A stretch of 64,000 bases of DNA from Glaciozyma antarctica PI12 (Eukaryota; Basidiomycota; Microbotryomycetes; Kriegeriales; Camptobasidiaceae): the NCBI GenBank assembly GCA_002917775.1, contig KZ627160.1:222886-286885 (forward strand), read 5' to 3'. Made by a program: the position numbers and the translations under genes. Numbering within the stretch: position 1 is the stretch's first letter; every line of letters starts with the position of its first letter. Of this stretch, positions 31,701-43,101 are shown piece after piece. The notes beneath the pieces were generated by a model. The model saw only the letters and a program-made list of their open reading frames with translations, was not told the DNA's origin and did not search any database.

Positions 31701-34341
31701 GGATTTGGTCGTTTGGCTCTTGGGGTTCTTGACGCGGTGAGCTTCGTCGACGATGACGATGGAGAAATCGCCGGCGGCGAGAGTGGAGCTGTTGTCGCGG
31801 CAGGCTTCGATGCTGATGAGGACTGCGGTGCGAGGCGTGAGTGGGATCCTTCGAGGTGAAACGAAAGCGACTTACTGACGTCGCTGGGGACGAGGAGTCA
31901 GCGAAGGCTCGGGAGAAGTTTGCGAGACGACGTACAAGTACCCGTTCTGAAACTTCTCCAGAACGTCGGCCTTGTTCGATCCCTCGCAGATTCCGACCTC
32001 GAAGTAACCCCACTTCGCTCCCACTCGTCAGCTCTGCGCCTGAACACACCTGCGCGCGAAATCGCTCACCGTATCGAACTCGCGCCTCCAGTTGTGCACG
32101 ACGCTGGCGGGACAAGCGATGAGGCACGTCTGGCCGTGCGAAGAGGGCTTGGGGAACGGCTTGTTGAGTTCCGAGAGGATGTTGGCGCGGCGCATGTTGT
32201 CCGTCTTCCTGATCCCCTTCTTGCCTGCTCGTTTTGTGTCAGCATAGTGCTGCGAATACGTGGAAAGCGAGCGAACCCATGATCGCCGAGAGGAACGCGA
32301 TGACCTGAATCGTCTTTCCAAGACCTGCGCTCTTCATCAGCTCGCCTCGCCGATAGCGTTCAAGTGAACGCACCCATGTCGTCGCCGAGAATCCCACCCT
32401 TGCCCTTGCGGTACTGGCGATACAAAAACTCGACTCCCTCGCGCTGATACGGCCTCAAGAACTTGTTGATCGCTTCGGGGATCTCGACGCCCGGAGCGAG
32501 GATGTGCGGGCCCGTGAGATCCTGCTCGCGAGTCTTGATCTCGAAGCGAGGTCGACGGGCCTTGACGGGTGGAAGGAGGTAGACGATTCGAGCCTGAGGA
32601 GAGGGTTGAGTGGGGTAGAGATGAGGAAGCTCGGGACGTACTTGAGCAGAGTCGCGTTGCGCGAGCTCGAAGATCGTAAGCTCCTCCTCCTCCTCGTCGT
32701 CCTCCTCCTCCTCCTCGTCGTCCTCCTCCTCCTCCTTCGCCGCCGAAGCCCGCTTCGCCTATCGCATCATCCATCAGCCTCACTCTCCCAAAAAGGAAAG
32801 CACGAACGCGCCGCCGCCTCAATATAATACGTCCTCCTCGCCTCCTCCTTCTCCTTCCTCTCCTTCGCAGCCATTTTGTCCGCCGCCTGCTCCCTCAAAA
32901 CCCTCTGCTCGCGCTGCCACGGATCCTCCTCCTCCTCCTCCTCATCTTCCTCCTCCGTCGTAGGCTCCTTCTCCTTGTCGATCGTCGCAGGCTTGTAGTC
33001 AAGCATCTCCTCGTCAGGCTCGGTAGGAGGTTCGCTGCACGAGGACATCTGCGCAAGGAAGTCAGTACGCGCCTGGCAATGCGAGGAGGGAAGAACGTAC
33101 CTTGACGTCCTCGATTTCGGCCTTGATGTGAACGTCCGGAACGAGAGGAGAGGGTGGGGAGGGCTTGAGCCATTCGCAGGGAGTACGGGCTGGCTTGACG
33201 GGTTCGTCGTCCGACGCTTCCGCCTCGTCGTCTCCGCCGAGCTCATCTTCATCGCCCTCCTCGGCGACGATATCGATTTGGATCCCTGCGCGCGCGTACC
33301 ATCTCAGCCTCCGCTTCCGCACGACGAAAAGGAACTCACCGAGGAGCTTGATGAGCGGGTTATACCTCTCCTCGAGCCGCTTCCTCCTCACCGTCATCTT
33401 CTCGGGATCCTGCTTGAGCCTCCAGCGTCCCTTCAAATGCACCCTCTTCTCCTCCTCATCCTCATACACCTTCGCCTTCTTCCTCCCCTTGCCCTTCCCC
33501 TTCCCCTCGCTCATCCCCTCCTCCTCGCTCGACTCGGCCACACGCAATCGGACGTTCCACTTCTCCCCCACTTCGTCCGCCTTACTCGTTCGTTGGCTCT
33601 CGTGAAGAGGTCTCGTAGGCTTCGGTCCCTCCTCCTCGCTCGACAACAACTCACGCTTAACCTTCTCCCCCCTAAACCTCCTCCCTCCCTGCTTCCCCAC
33701 GCTCTTCTCCTTCTTAACGCTCCTCTTCCTCCCTCCCCTCTCCTCCTCCTTACCACTCTTCTTCCTACCCCTCTTCCCCCCCTCCACCAATCTCCGCCTA
33801 TCCTCCTCCGCCTCCCTCCTCGCAGCCTCCTTCGCCGCTTTCCCAAACTCGGCGTCGTCCGAGTCTGAGGATGGAGGGTCGGGGAGGGATTCGCGGCGGA
33901 GGGGGGAGGGGGGGCATGCTGGGGAGGGAGGAGGTGGTGGGGCGAATGGGGAGGGGGACCCGGAGGCCTAGGGGGACGCGCTCGGATGGGTGGGGGTGGG
34001 GGTGTAGATGCGAGTGGCGTTGGGTTGGGGCGGTCGACGTGTTCGAGTGACTTGGGCGGGAGGAGAGGTTGAGGGGAGAAGGAGAAAGAGGTGAAGTCAA
34101 AGAATTCGAGCGGGCTGAACACGCTCTGGTCGCGTCTGTCCGCGATTCCCTTGTTCTCTTCTTGTACAGTCTTTACGTGCAAGGGGTGAGAGTAATTTAG
34201 CTCAGGGAAACTTGCAGAACTCAACCGTGAAGTGGACAGCCAGTCCAGCGAGCGAGCGAGGTGATTTCGGGTCCCCCGTCGCGCGATGGACGACCGGTTC
34301 GTATCGCGTCCCCAGGCTGTACTTTGCCGGGCTTGAAGCAT
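28744..34341 (-). CDS. ERCC6L2-like SNF2-family DNA-dependent ATPase
   Basis: A nuclear ATPase of the SNF2 group. Blocks in order: [20 protein letters not shown]; the Walker A loop [15 protein letters not shown], with the DDMGLGKT spelling seen in ERCC6L2; [19 protein letters not shown]; the DEAH box [57 protein letters not shown]; and a Cys cluster [10 protein letters not shown]...GKCCHQG. The helicase-C half follows: [57 protein letters not shown] and [19 protein letters not shown]. The N-terminal 400 residues are charged and low complexity, with Glu/Asp runs. More than 20 introns are present; the last splice gives [15 protein letters not shown] before the stop at 28744. The start is uncertain: an ATG at 34341 reaches the body only through a 41-nt intron near 33.92 kb. 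The likely role is DNA repair. Confidence 0.85.
32680..32745 (-). repeat. trinucleotide repeat coding for an acidic run
   Basis: TCC/TCG triplets on the plus strand encode an alternating Glu/Asp run ([18 protein letters not shown]) in the N-terminal part of the SNF2 ATPase. The tract is likely length-variable between strains. Confidence 0.8.
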
Positions 34342-35228
34342 TCCAGGATACCTTTCAGACTCTCCAACCCCGTCTGAGAAGTTCTAAACCCGCGCCGTTG
34401 TTCCCCAAGAACAAACTCGCCAACCTACGGCCCACTTCAAAAGCTTGCGAGCAACTCTCGGAAGAGAGACAATGTGGCGAGATGTGGATCCCAGAGAGAA
34501 GAACTTTGCATCCCCAGAAACGCTCGCGGGGAATACATCCACCCTCCCCCTCTCCCCTCCTCAGCCCCCGCTCCCACATCCCAAACGACGATATCGAGAT
34601 GCAAGACCTCGCAGGCCTTCAGCGGCTCGTACAAGGGTGGGGATTGCGAAATGGAGGTGGGGGGTTTGCGTTTTGGGAAGGACGTTGGGTTGGCGGGAGC
34701 GAGCAGGTGTGAATTGAGGATCTCGGCCGCGTCAGAATTCGAAGAGGTTTGGAACTGCTGGGGTGCGGACCTGTCGATGGGAGCAGGTGGCGAGAGACGA
34801 CGCAGAGCTCGTTAATCACCTCCGTGATTGGGAAGGGTTCAGCGAGCTCGTTGCTTCACGCCAGATTGAAGCTCGAAGAAGGAAGGGTGGCCGAAGGGGA
34901 TCGCATCGTGCTTAGTTCGTGGCAAGGTGGGGAGATGAAAGTCGGAGTGTTGAGCATTCGTCAGAGCAGCACCTTGGGAGCAGAATGCTGGGCAAAGCTG
35001 TACCGAATCACTGCGCGCAGCTGAGTGAGAGCAAGTCGAGCCGGTGGTGACAGCGGCTGTCGAGGAAGTCGTGGGACCCCTCGAAACGTCCTGCTCGATC
35101 TTAGCGAGATACTGCTTGCTTTGCGCGTGCGTGGAAACTCCCTACATCTGCTAACGTACCTGTGAGAGAGGAAGGACGTCAGTGCGCACACCCTAGCCTC
35201 GCTGCCGGCTTCGAACTCACACCTTCCC
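34342..35228. other. 0.9-kb intergenic region
   Basis: It lies between the SNF2 ATPase start and the 3' end of the DUF202 gene. The plus frame at 34212-34712 has random codon use. The region holds the SNF2 promoter; nothing else is seen. Confidence 0.45.
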
Positions 35229-36175
35229 TCAATCCAACTTCATGATCAACACGAACAACGCCGTATACAGGCCCGTGACGACCAGCCCGACCACGATAAC
35301 GACATCCCCCGACGTCCTAAAGTCCCTGCCCCAGATCTTGGGCCCTGGCATGTGCTTCGAGCCGCCGTTCGAGACGATCCTCGCGATAGGACGATAGATA
35401 TCGGCGAAATCGTGATCTGACCTCCGTCGTCGCACGAAAGAAACGAGGAGGAGGAGGACAGCGAGGATAACGTAGAGCAGTCCAACTGTCCACCCAATCA
35501 GCTCCGCCCCACCTTTGCTCAAAGAACTCACTCTTCGCGAACTCGGGGTTGAAGACCTTGAGGATAATAAGCGCGTAACCAAAGTTCCCCAGCGCAGCCC
35601 TCATGTACGCCCCTACGCTATCTCAGCAACCACCTCGCTCGTGTTTGAGGAGGAACGCACCATCGAATGTCCGCTGCCTCGCTCTGAGCTCCACCAGCTC
35701 CTCCAAGTCCTCCCTCTCTCGTAACCTGAAGGACTTGCGGCGATGGCCTGAGGAGCAAGGCGTCAGTACGACGTGAAAGGAGCGTGAGGAGAGGGAGGGA
35801 GGGAGGAGAGGGAGGAGGCGCACCGTGGTAGAGTCGGTGGGGGGGCGCCTGGTACGCTGGGTTGAGCGGCGCCAAGAAGAACTCTGCTGGTGTAGCTGCC
35901 AGGGTGGCGAGAGGTTGGAGTGCAGTGGTGGCGGGAGGGAGAGAGGCAGCGCGCCGTCGCGCTGCCACTTCTCCTCGCGTCGGCAAGCTAGACAGGCTGC
36001 CTGGGCTTGTCAGCTGACGTTTGCTCCTCTCTTTAGCTGAGATTGGGAGTCCTGGAGGGCTGCTCTCGAGTCGTTCGAACGCTTCTTCGCTCCCCAAGCC
36101 GCTCTCCGAACTGCTGTCCCCTTCGAGCAGCTGCGGACCTTCTCGAGCATCTGAGCGTAAATCTGAGCCACACAT
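35229..36175 (-). CDS. DUF202-family membrane protein
   Basis: The ATG at 36175 starts MCGSDLRSDAREGPQLLEGD. A Ser-rich cytosolic part follows, then EFFLAPLNPAYQAPPHRLYH. The next exon has a basic-acidic helix (RRKSFRLREREDLEELVELR). The DUF202-like core is ARQRTFDGAYMRAALGNFGY running into ALIILKVF, then GWTVGLLYVILAVLLLLVSF and DVVIVVGLVVTGLYTALFVL, giving three membrane spans. RT-(x)-R-x-A-LGNFGYALI matches the RT...R.GL..I pattern of this family, which in fungi includes vacuolar and plasma-membrane proteins of unclear role related to the VTC1 membrane module. Four short introns are placed and the stop is at 35229-35231. Confidence 0.75.
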
Positions 36176-36355
36176 AGTATTGAAATGTACTAGGGCAGCT
36201 CAGCGCAAGCCGGACAAGCTCGTCCTTGTAGAATGGAGGAGGAATGCGTTTGCGACGACTAGTCGACGACTCGAACGTTACATCTCAACCGTCTACAGCG
36301 ATGCCAGCGACTGCTCTAATCCTGTACTCAAACGTAAGTCACCCAGCCAAACATC

Positions 36356-37886
36356 TCACAGCAACGAGGAGGACGAACCTGGAACTCTCCCCGCACCAAA
36401 CCGCAGCCCCAGATTGTCTTCGCAGAAATCAAACACTGCCGCATGCGAAGACAGCGAATTGAAGAACGTCCGGTCCTTCTTCCGTACGAGGTGGGATTCG
36501 AGCATGTAGGCGACGTGGCGATGGAAGAGGGGGTATATGAGACCGCAATCGGTTGAGATTTGAGCGAATTGCTGCAAAGGAGAGAGGGTTCAGTCTTCGG
36601 AGCACGAACGTGTGCAAGGACGCACCTCCACAGCTTCTAGCGGCGTCTTGTCGTACCCCGCAAACAGCGCCTGCGTGATCCCAAATCAGCTTCTCACCCC
36701 GCTGTCGAACGAGACCCGCTCACTGGATTCGCCAACAACCCCCTAGCGCTCATCACCCCCTTTACACCACACCTCCTCCTCGTCTCCTCCGCCTCCTCCT
36801 TCGTAAAAACATCCCCGTTCGCGACCATCGGTACTCTCCCCTTCCCGCAGCTCACAGCGAAGGCGATCGCATCGAGGTTGACGGGATGGCCGGAACTGGA
36901 TTGGAGGCGCGTTCGACCGTGGACGGTGATGATATCGGCGCCGGCCTCAATGGCAGTGTTGACGAGGGTGTGTGTGAGGCTGAATATGGGGTTAGTGGCG
37001 GCGATGCGGGGAGGAGTAGAGAGAGAGAAGCGAGGGAGGACGTACGATAGGTCTGAATCGACGCGAATCTTGACAGATACGGGGAAGTCCCAGCCGACGC
37101 GCTGCTTTGTCGTTCGAACGAGGTCCCGAACCGTCTCGGGCTTGCGAAGGAGCGCACAGCCGATCCCTTCGTGATAAGCCCATTTCTGCGGGCATCCTGT
37201 GCGAGCAGAAAGGGTCAGCGAACCGTTCAGCTAAAGGCGTGGGAGGTTGTACGAACCACAGTTCAAGTCGATCCCGTCTACCCAAGGCTTAACCAGCTCC
37301 GCCGCATCCGCTAGCTGAACCCCATCGTTCGCAGCGAATTGAACCAGCATGCTCCCTCGGATCTTGCGCCCGCGTCGAGTCGCACTAGCTCGTAGTTCAG
37401 GAGAGAGATCCCATTCTTCTGGGCGCGAAGTCGGCGGCGAATCGGCCATGAAGAAGGTCCCTCGCTCGCTCGAATTGGTGGAGAAGTCCGAGTCGCGGGC
37501 GAAAGCTGAGCGAGAGAATTCTTTGGCGCTGGTGGGAGGTGGTTTGGTCAGTTGAAGTGGGGAGATTAGGGGACGCAGGACGTACAGCATCATGGGAGTG
37601 TGGGTAATGTGCGTCTCGTAGAGGGAGACGAGCTGGCGGAAGGGAAGCTTCGAGTAGCGGACCATCGGAGCTGCGCAATGTGAAGGGATCGGTCAGTAGT
37701 CTTTCTTCAATACGTTCGTGAAGGACCTGTCGGCCATCGCTGCGTTGAGGACGCGCCCTCGCCGACTTGACTTGAGCAGGGCTTGGGTGAGGACTGACCT
37801 GCGATATTGACCTCTGCAAACTGTGACAGGATCTCCTGTGGTAGAAAAACCTCGGCAGGGCCATCGTCTTGACTAGCTGAGCTCAT
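36356..37886 (-). CDS. DUS4: tRNA-dihydrouridine synthase, Dus4 type
   Basis: FMN enzyme that reduces uridines 20a/20b of tRNA. The ATG at 37886 gives MSSASQDDGPAEVFLPQEIL. After an intron comes the family start APMVRYSKLPFRQLVSLYET, then THTPMML, GSMLVQFAANDGVQLADAAE and GIDLNCGCPQKWAYHEGIGC with the catalytic Cys. SVKIRVDSDLS, EAGADIITVHGRTRLQSS and VPMVANGDVFTKEEAEE follow, then GVMSARGLLANPALFAGYDK. The helical C-terminus reads LIYPLFHRHVAYMLESHLV. MVRYSKLPFR with the NCGCPQ loop fits Dus4 better than Dus1-3. The insert after the HTPMM motif is longer than usual and Ser-rich. The stop is placed at 36356; a further 3' exon cannot be excluded. It is divergent from the RNA polymerase III subunit gene. 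Confidence 0.88.
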
Positions 37887-38236
37887 ACTGAGAGCGCGGC
37901 ACGGCGGAGGAAGAGAGCAGGAGGGGTGCGGTGCTGTTAAACGCGTCCTGGGTCGACTGAGCTCGTTCTTGCGGAGCTGGAAAGCTTGCTGGGAGTACGT
38001 CCAAGCTGCTGTTGCTGTTGACTGTGATCGAGGTGGAGGAAGAGGAAGCAGCTGCCCCAAAGTTCCTCACTGTCGACTCAGCCTGCCCGTCGCCGAGGAG
38101 GACAAAATCTCGTTCGCGCCGAGCAGCTCTCTCTCTCAACAACACCTCTGTGAGCTTCCTTCGACGTACGCCACGAGCCAGCACCAAGCTAATCTACAGC
38201 GTGCAGAAGCTCTACCTCCACCCCTCCTACCGAGTC
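37887..38236. promoter_or_regulatory. divergent promoter between DUS4 and the Pol III subunit gene
   Basis: 350 nt separate the two start codons. Both genes serve tRNA production (a Pol III subunit and a tRNA modifying enzyme), so shared control is plausible, though no site can be named. Confidence 0.55.
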
Positions 38237-41200
38237 ATGGCGCCGAAACCTCGGGCTCTCTCCAAAGCAGCTCAAGTCAGGGCTGCCGTCACCGCCGCCG
38301 CCGCCGCTGCAGCTGCAGCAGGTCCAGCGGCAGTAGCAGAAGAAGAAGAACCCGTCGCCTCGACCTCCGCCAAACCCGTACCCCTCCTCCCTCCTGCCAC
38401 TCATCTCCCGACCGAACCGATGGACCTCGACCAGACATTCGAAGCAGGCGACGGCGACACGGAGATGGCAGATCCAGTCGAGGGACCACCAGTGGTGGAG
38501 GACGGCGAGAAGCATTACGCTTTGCCGGCGGGGATTCTGGACAAGGGCAAGGGGAAGGCGACCGACGGAGGAGAGATGAAGGGGTTGCAGAATGTGGCGG
38601 ACTTGCAGGGGCTGGGAGAGGGGATGGAGGGTATGGGAGAGACTGTATGGAAGGGCAAGGGACTCACGGATCCGATCAAGACCGTCGCCGTACGTCCCTT
38701 CGGCTCTCTGGGCGCAGGAGGGAGGAGCTCACCTAACGCGACGCGCAGGACAAATGGGACCTCCTCCCCGCCTTCCTCGCCGTCAAGGGACTCGTCAAGC
38801 AGCACATCGACTCTTTCAACTACTTTGTCGACGTTGACCTCCAAGCGATCCTCCGCGCGAACGCCCGCATCACCTCGGACGTCGACCCCCACTTCTACCT
38901 CGAGTACCTCGACATCCGCGTCGGCTCTCCCGAACGACCAGACGAGAACGCCATCAACCAGAGCATCACGCCGCACGAGTGCCGACTTCGCGACTTGAGC
39001 TACTCGGCGCCCGTCTACGTCAACGTCAAGTACACTCGCGGGAAGCAGGAGATTGTCAGCAAGGGCATCAAGATTGGACGACTGCCGATTATGCTTCGGA
39101 GCAACAAGTGCATCCTCACGGGGAAGAGCAACGCCGAACTCGCGCAGATGACCGAGTGCCCTCTCGACCCGGGAGGCTACTTTGTCGTCAAGGGAACGGA
39201 GAAGGTCATCCTCGTCCAGGAGCAGCTCTCCAAGAACCGAATCATCGTCGAGACGGACCCCCAAGAAGGGCCTCGTCCAAGCCTCCGTCACCTCGTGCGT
39301 TCTCGTCTTTCAGTTCTCGCACGCCTCGCTGAGCCCTCTCTCGCACGCAGCTCGACTCACGAACGCAAGTCCAAGACGTACGTCCTCACCAAGCACAACA
39401 AGATCTACCTCAAGCACAACTCGATCCACGAGGACATCCCCGTCGCCGTCGTCCTCCGCGCTCTCGGCGTCGTCTCCGCTCGCGAAATCGTCCAAATCGT
39501 CTGCGGCAACGACGAAGCCTACCGCGCCGCTTTCGCGATCAACATCGAGGAGCTGAGCGATATCAAGAACAAGAAGGGCGAATCGATCCCCGTCGAGACG
39601 CAGCAGCAGGCGCTCGATTATATCGGCGCGAGGGTCAAGATCGTTAGGAGGACGGGACCGGGAGGAGGATGGGCGACGAGAAGGCCGTTTAGCGAGGAGG
39701 CGATGGAGGTGCTCGCGACGGTCGTACTCGCTCATGTACCAGTCGAGGACCTCAACTTCCGCCCCAAGGCGATTTATATCGCCGTCATGGTGCGGAGGGT
39801 GTTGATGGCGATGTCGGATACGAAGAGCGTCGACGATCGGGATTACGTTGGGAACAAGCGTCTCGAGCTGTGCGTTTTCATTTCGCTTCGAAGACGTGCG
39901 AGAACGGCGAGCTGACTTGGGTGAACGCAGGGCCGGCCAACTCCTCTCGCTACTCTTCGAGGACCTCTTCAAGAAGTTCAACCACGACCTCAAGACCAAC
40001 ATCGACAAGATTCTCAAAAAGGTCAACCGCGCGACCGAGTTCGACGCGATCAAGCAGTTCCAACTCCACGGCGACGGCATCACGCAAGGCTTCGTACGCG
40101 CGATCTCGACGGGTAACTGGTCGCTCAAGCGTTTCAAGATGGAGCGCGCAGGGATCACTCACGTCCTCTCGAGGCTGTCGTTCATCTCGGCGCTAGGGAT
40201 GATGACGAGGATCTCGTCGCAGTTCGAGAAGACGAGGAAGGTCTCGGGTCCGCGTGCGCTTCAGCCGAGTCAGTGGGGTGTCCTCTGCCCGAGTGATACC
40301 CCCGAAGGAGAGGCGTGCGGACTCGTTAAGAACCTCGCGCTCATGACTCACATCACGACGGATGTCGAGGAGGAGCCAATTTGGAACATCTGCTTCCTCA
40401 TCGGCGTCGAAGGTGCGACCTCGCGCCATTCCCTTCGGCGGGTAACGAAGCTGATGAGCGTTGGCGCAGATATCAACGTCCTCGATGGGACGGAAATGTA
40501 CGCCGAAGGGAACCTCGTCGTCTACCTCAACGGAAACGTCCTCGGCCTCACGCGCTGCGGTCCTCGCTTCGTCGCCCAGTTCCGCCTCCTCCGTCGAAAC
40601 GGCAAGATCTCAGAGTTCGTCAGTATCTACGTCAACATTCAGCAGCAAGCCGTTCACATCGCCTCGGACGGAGGTCGTATCTGTCGCCCTATGATCATCG
40701 TCGAGAACGGCAAGAGTCGCGTCAAGGAGGTTCATATGCGGGTGCGTTCCCTTCGCTTCAGTCTGCTGCAGGAGGCGAGCTGATGCGCGCACGACGATAG
40801 CTGCTTCGCGAGAAGAAGATGACTTTCGACTCGTTCCTCCACAAGGGCCTCATCGAGTACCTCGACGTCAACGAGGAGAACGACACCTACATCGCCCTCT
40901 ACGAGCAGGAGATTCTCCCCTTGACGACGCACCTCGAGATCGAGCCCTTCTGCCTCCTCGGCGCCGTCGCCGGCCTCATTCCCTATCCTCATCACAACCA
41001 GTCGCCTCGAAACACCTACCAATGCGCCATGGGCAAGCAGGCTATCGGCGCCATCGCCTACAACCAGCTCCAGCGCATTGACACCCTCCTCTACCTCATG
41101 GTCTACCCGCAGACGCCCATGTGCAGGACGAGAACGATCGAACTCGTTGGCTACGATAAGCTCCCCGCGGGACAGAACGCTACCGTCGCCGTCATGAGTT

Positions 41201-42704
41201 TCTCGGGCTACGATATCGAGGACGCTCTCATTCTCAACCGCGCGAGTTTGGATCGAGGATTCGGTCGCTGTCAAGTCTTCCGCAAGTACGTGACGCTGCT
41301 CAAGCGTTACCCGAACGGACTGTGAGTTGCTCGCTTTCTCGTCGCTTTCTGAAGGGGAGCTGATGGAGCTCGACGACGTAGCTACGATCGTCTCGCCGAC
41401 CCGCCGAAGGAGAACGGAGAAGTCATGCCTCGCTACGGGATCCTCGACCAGGACGGACTCGCGCACGTCGGAGAGCAAGTCAACCCAGGCCAGGTCTACA
41501 TCAACAAGCAGACGCCCTCGAACGCGAACGACAACGGCGTCCAGACCTCCGCGATGGGCGCCGGCGCCGGAACGTGGAAGAACACGGGCATGACCTACCG
41601 AGGACCGATCCCTGGCTACATCGACAAAGTCCTCATCACCGATACCGATCAGGATAACACGCTCGTCAAGGTCCTCATTCGACAGACTCGTCGCCCCGAG
41701 CTCGGCGACAAGTTCTCCTCTCGCCACGGGCAGAAGGGAGTTTGCGGCCTCATCGTCCCGCAGGAGGATATGCCGTTCAACGACCAGGGAACGTGCCCCG
41801 ACATTATCATGAACCCTCACGGATTCCCCTCGCGCATGACGGTCGGGAAGATGCTCGAATGCCTTTCGGGCAAAGCGGGAGTTCTCAAGGGAAAGTTCGA
41901 GTACGGGACAGCGTTCGGTGGGAGCAAGGCCGAGGAGATGTCGCAGGTCCTTATCGAGGCAGGGTACAGCTATGCGGGAAAGGACTACCTCACCTCGGGC
42001 ATCACGGGACAGGCGCTCGAGTCGTACGTCTTCATGGGACCGATCTACTACCAGAAGCTCAAGCACATGGTTCTCGACAAGGTTCGTTCTCTTCTCTCAC
42101 CCCTCCCCGATACGATACTGACGATTCGTTCGTACAGATGCACGCCCGAGCGAAGTTCGTCTCCTATACTTCGTCTCGCTGCGGCGCTCGCTGACTTTAG
42201 ATCGCAGGGGTCCTCGCGCCGTTCTCACTCGTCAACCGACCGAAGGACGTTCTCGAGACGGAGGACTGCGACTAGGAGAGATGGAGCGCGATTGCCTCAT
42301 CGCTCACGGAGCGGCGCAGTTGCTGCTCGAGCGACTGATGATCTCGTCGGATGCGTTCAAGGTCGACGTTTGTCAGGAGTGCGGGTTTATGGGGTACAAT
42401 GGCTGGTGTATGCGTACGTTCCTTTCTCTCTCTCCTGTTCGAGGTTCGTGATGGCTGACGAGGGACGGGGGTATAGGCTGCAAGAGCTCGAAACGCGTCG
42501 TCAAGCTTACGATCCCGTACGCCTGCAAGCTTCTCTTCCAGGTACGCTCCTCACTTTTCCTATCTATGCGCATCGCTGACGATCTGCGTAGGAACTCATG
42601 GCGATGAACATCGCTCCTCGCCTGGTGCGTCTTCTCTCTCGCGCTTTCGCTGGGTTTCGACGATTGACGGTCTCGCTGCGCAGGTTCTTGAAGACGCAGT
42701 CTAG
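38237..42704 (+). CDS. RPC2: DNA-directed RNA polymerase III subunit RPC2
   Basis: Second-largest catalytic subunit of RNA polymerase III, nuclear, making tRNA and 5S rRNA. Pol III identity comes from [60 protein letters not shown] and [20 protein letters not shown]; Pol II has clearly different residues there. The hybrid-binding part ([20 protein letters not shown]) and the C-terminal zinc motif [20 protein letters not shown] are complete. Exon 1 is 38237-38689, and about nine introns follow; the last exons read [19 protein letters not shown] and VLEDAV, with TAG at 42702. The protein has about 150 residues before DKWDLL, with an Ala run and an acidic stretch, while yeast Ret1 has about 40. 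Frames on the opposite strand at 38515-39291 and 40732-42066 are shadows. Confidence 0.96.
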
Positions 42705-43101
42705 TTCCACCTTCCTCCTCGCACCTATACCCTTCACCCATGCTACATACCTTCGATTGGAATACGTTTCCGAACCGAGTACGACCAGGCGATTGCGAGA
42801 GAGAGAGAGATGCTTGAACAAAGCAGCGCCTTGGGTGGGTCGAGTGCGATCCGACGTTGATGTTAGCTCAGCCAGCTAGCACTACAGTTGTCTACATGCT
42901 TCCATCAGGCTTGACTCAAGGCTCAAAGGAAGCGAAGAGGCGAACCCGATCGCGCCGCAGTTTCGCGGCTGGACTCCAGCCAAACCCCTCCACCTAGCAC
43001 ACCGACTAACTCGCCGCCTGACGACGCCCCAGCTCCACCCGACTCCCCTCAACACCGCGCCCCAGGCAGCGCAACTGCAAGCGCCTTAGATCGGGCCCAA
43101 A
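42705..43101. promoter_or_regulatory. spacer with TAH18 promoter
   Basis: A 397-nt tandem spacer with a short (GA)n run at about 42799-42811. No gene is seen. Confidence 0.45.

Noticed and set aside
38515-39291. 258-codon minus-strand frame
   Set aside because: Shadow of RPC2 exons 1-2, no domain.
40732-42066. 444-codon minus-strand frame
   Set aside because: It is antisense to well-conserved RPC2 exons; its Leu/Val/Asp-rich text is the usual reverse reading of a biased coding strand.
38237-42704. Pol II second subunit (RPB2) as identity
   Set aside because: Diagnostic segments such as [17 protein letters not shown] and [12 protein letters not shown] are of the Pol III type.
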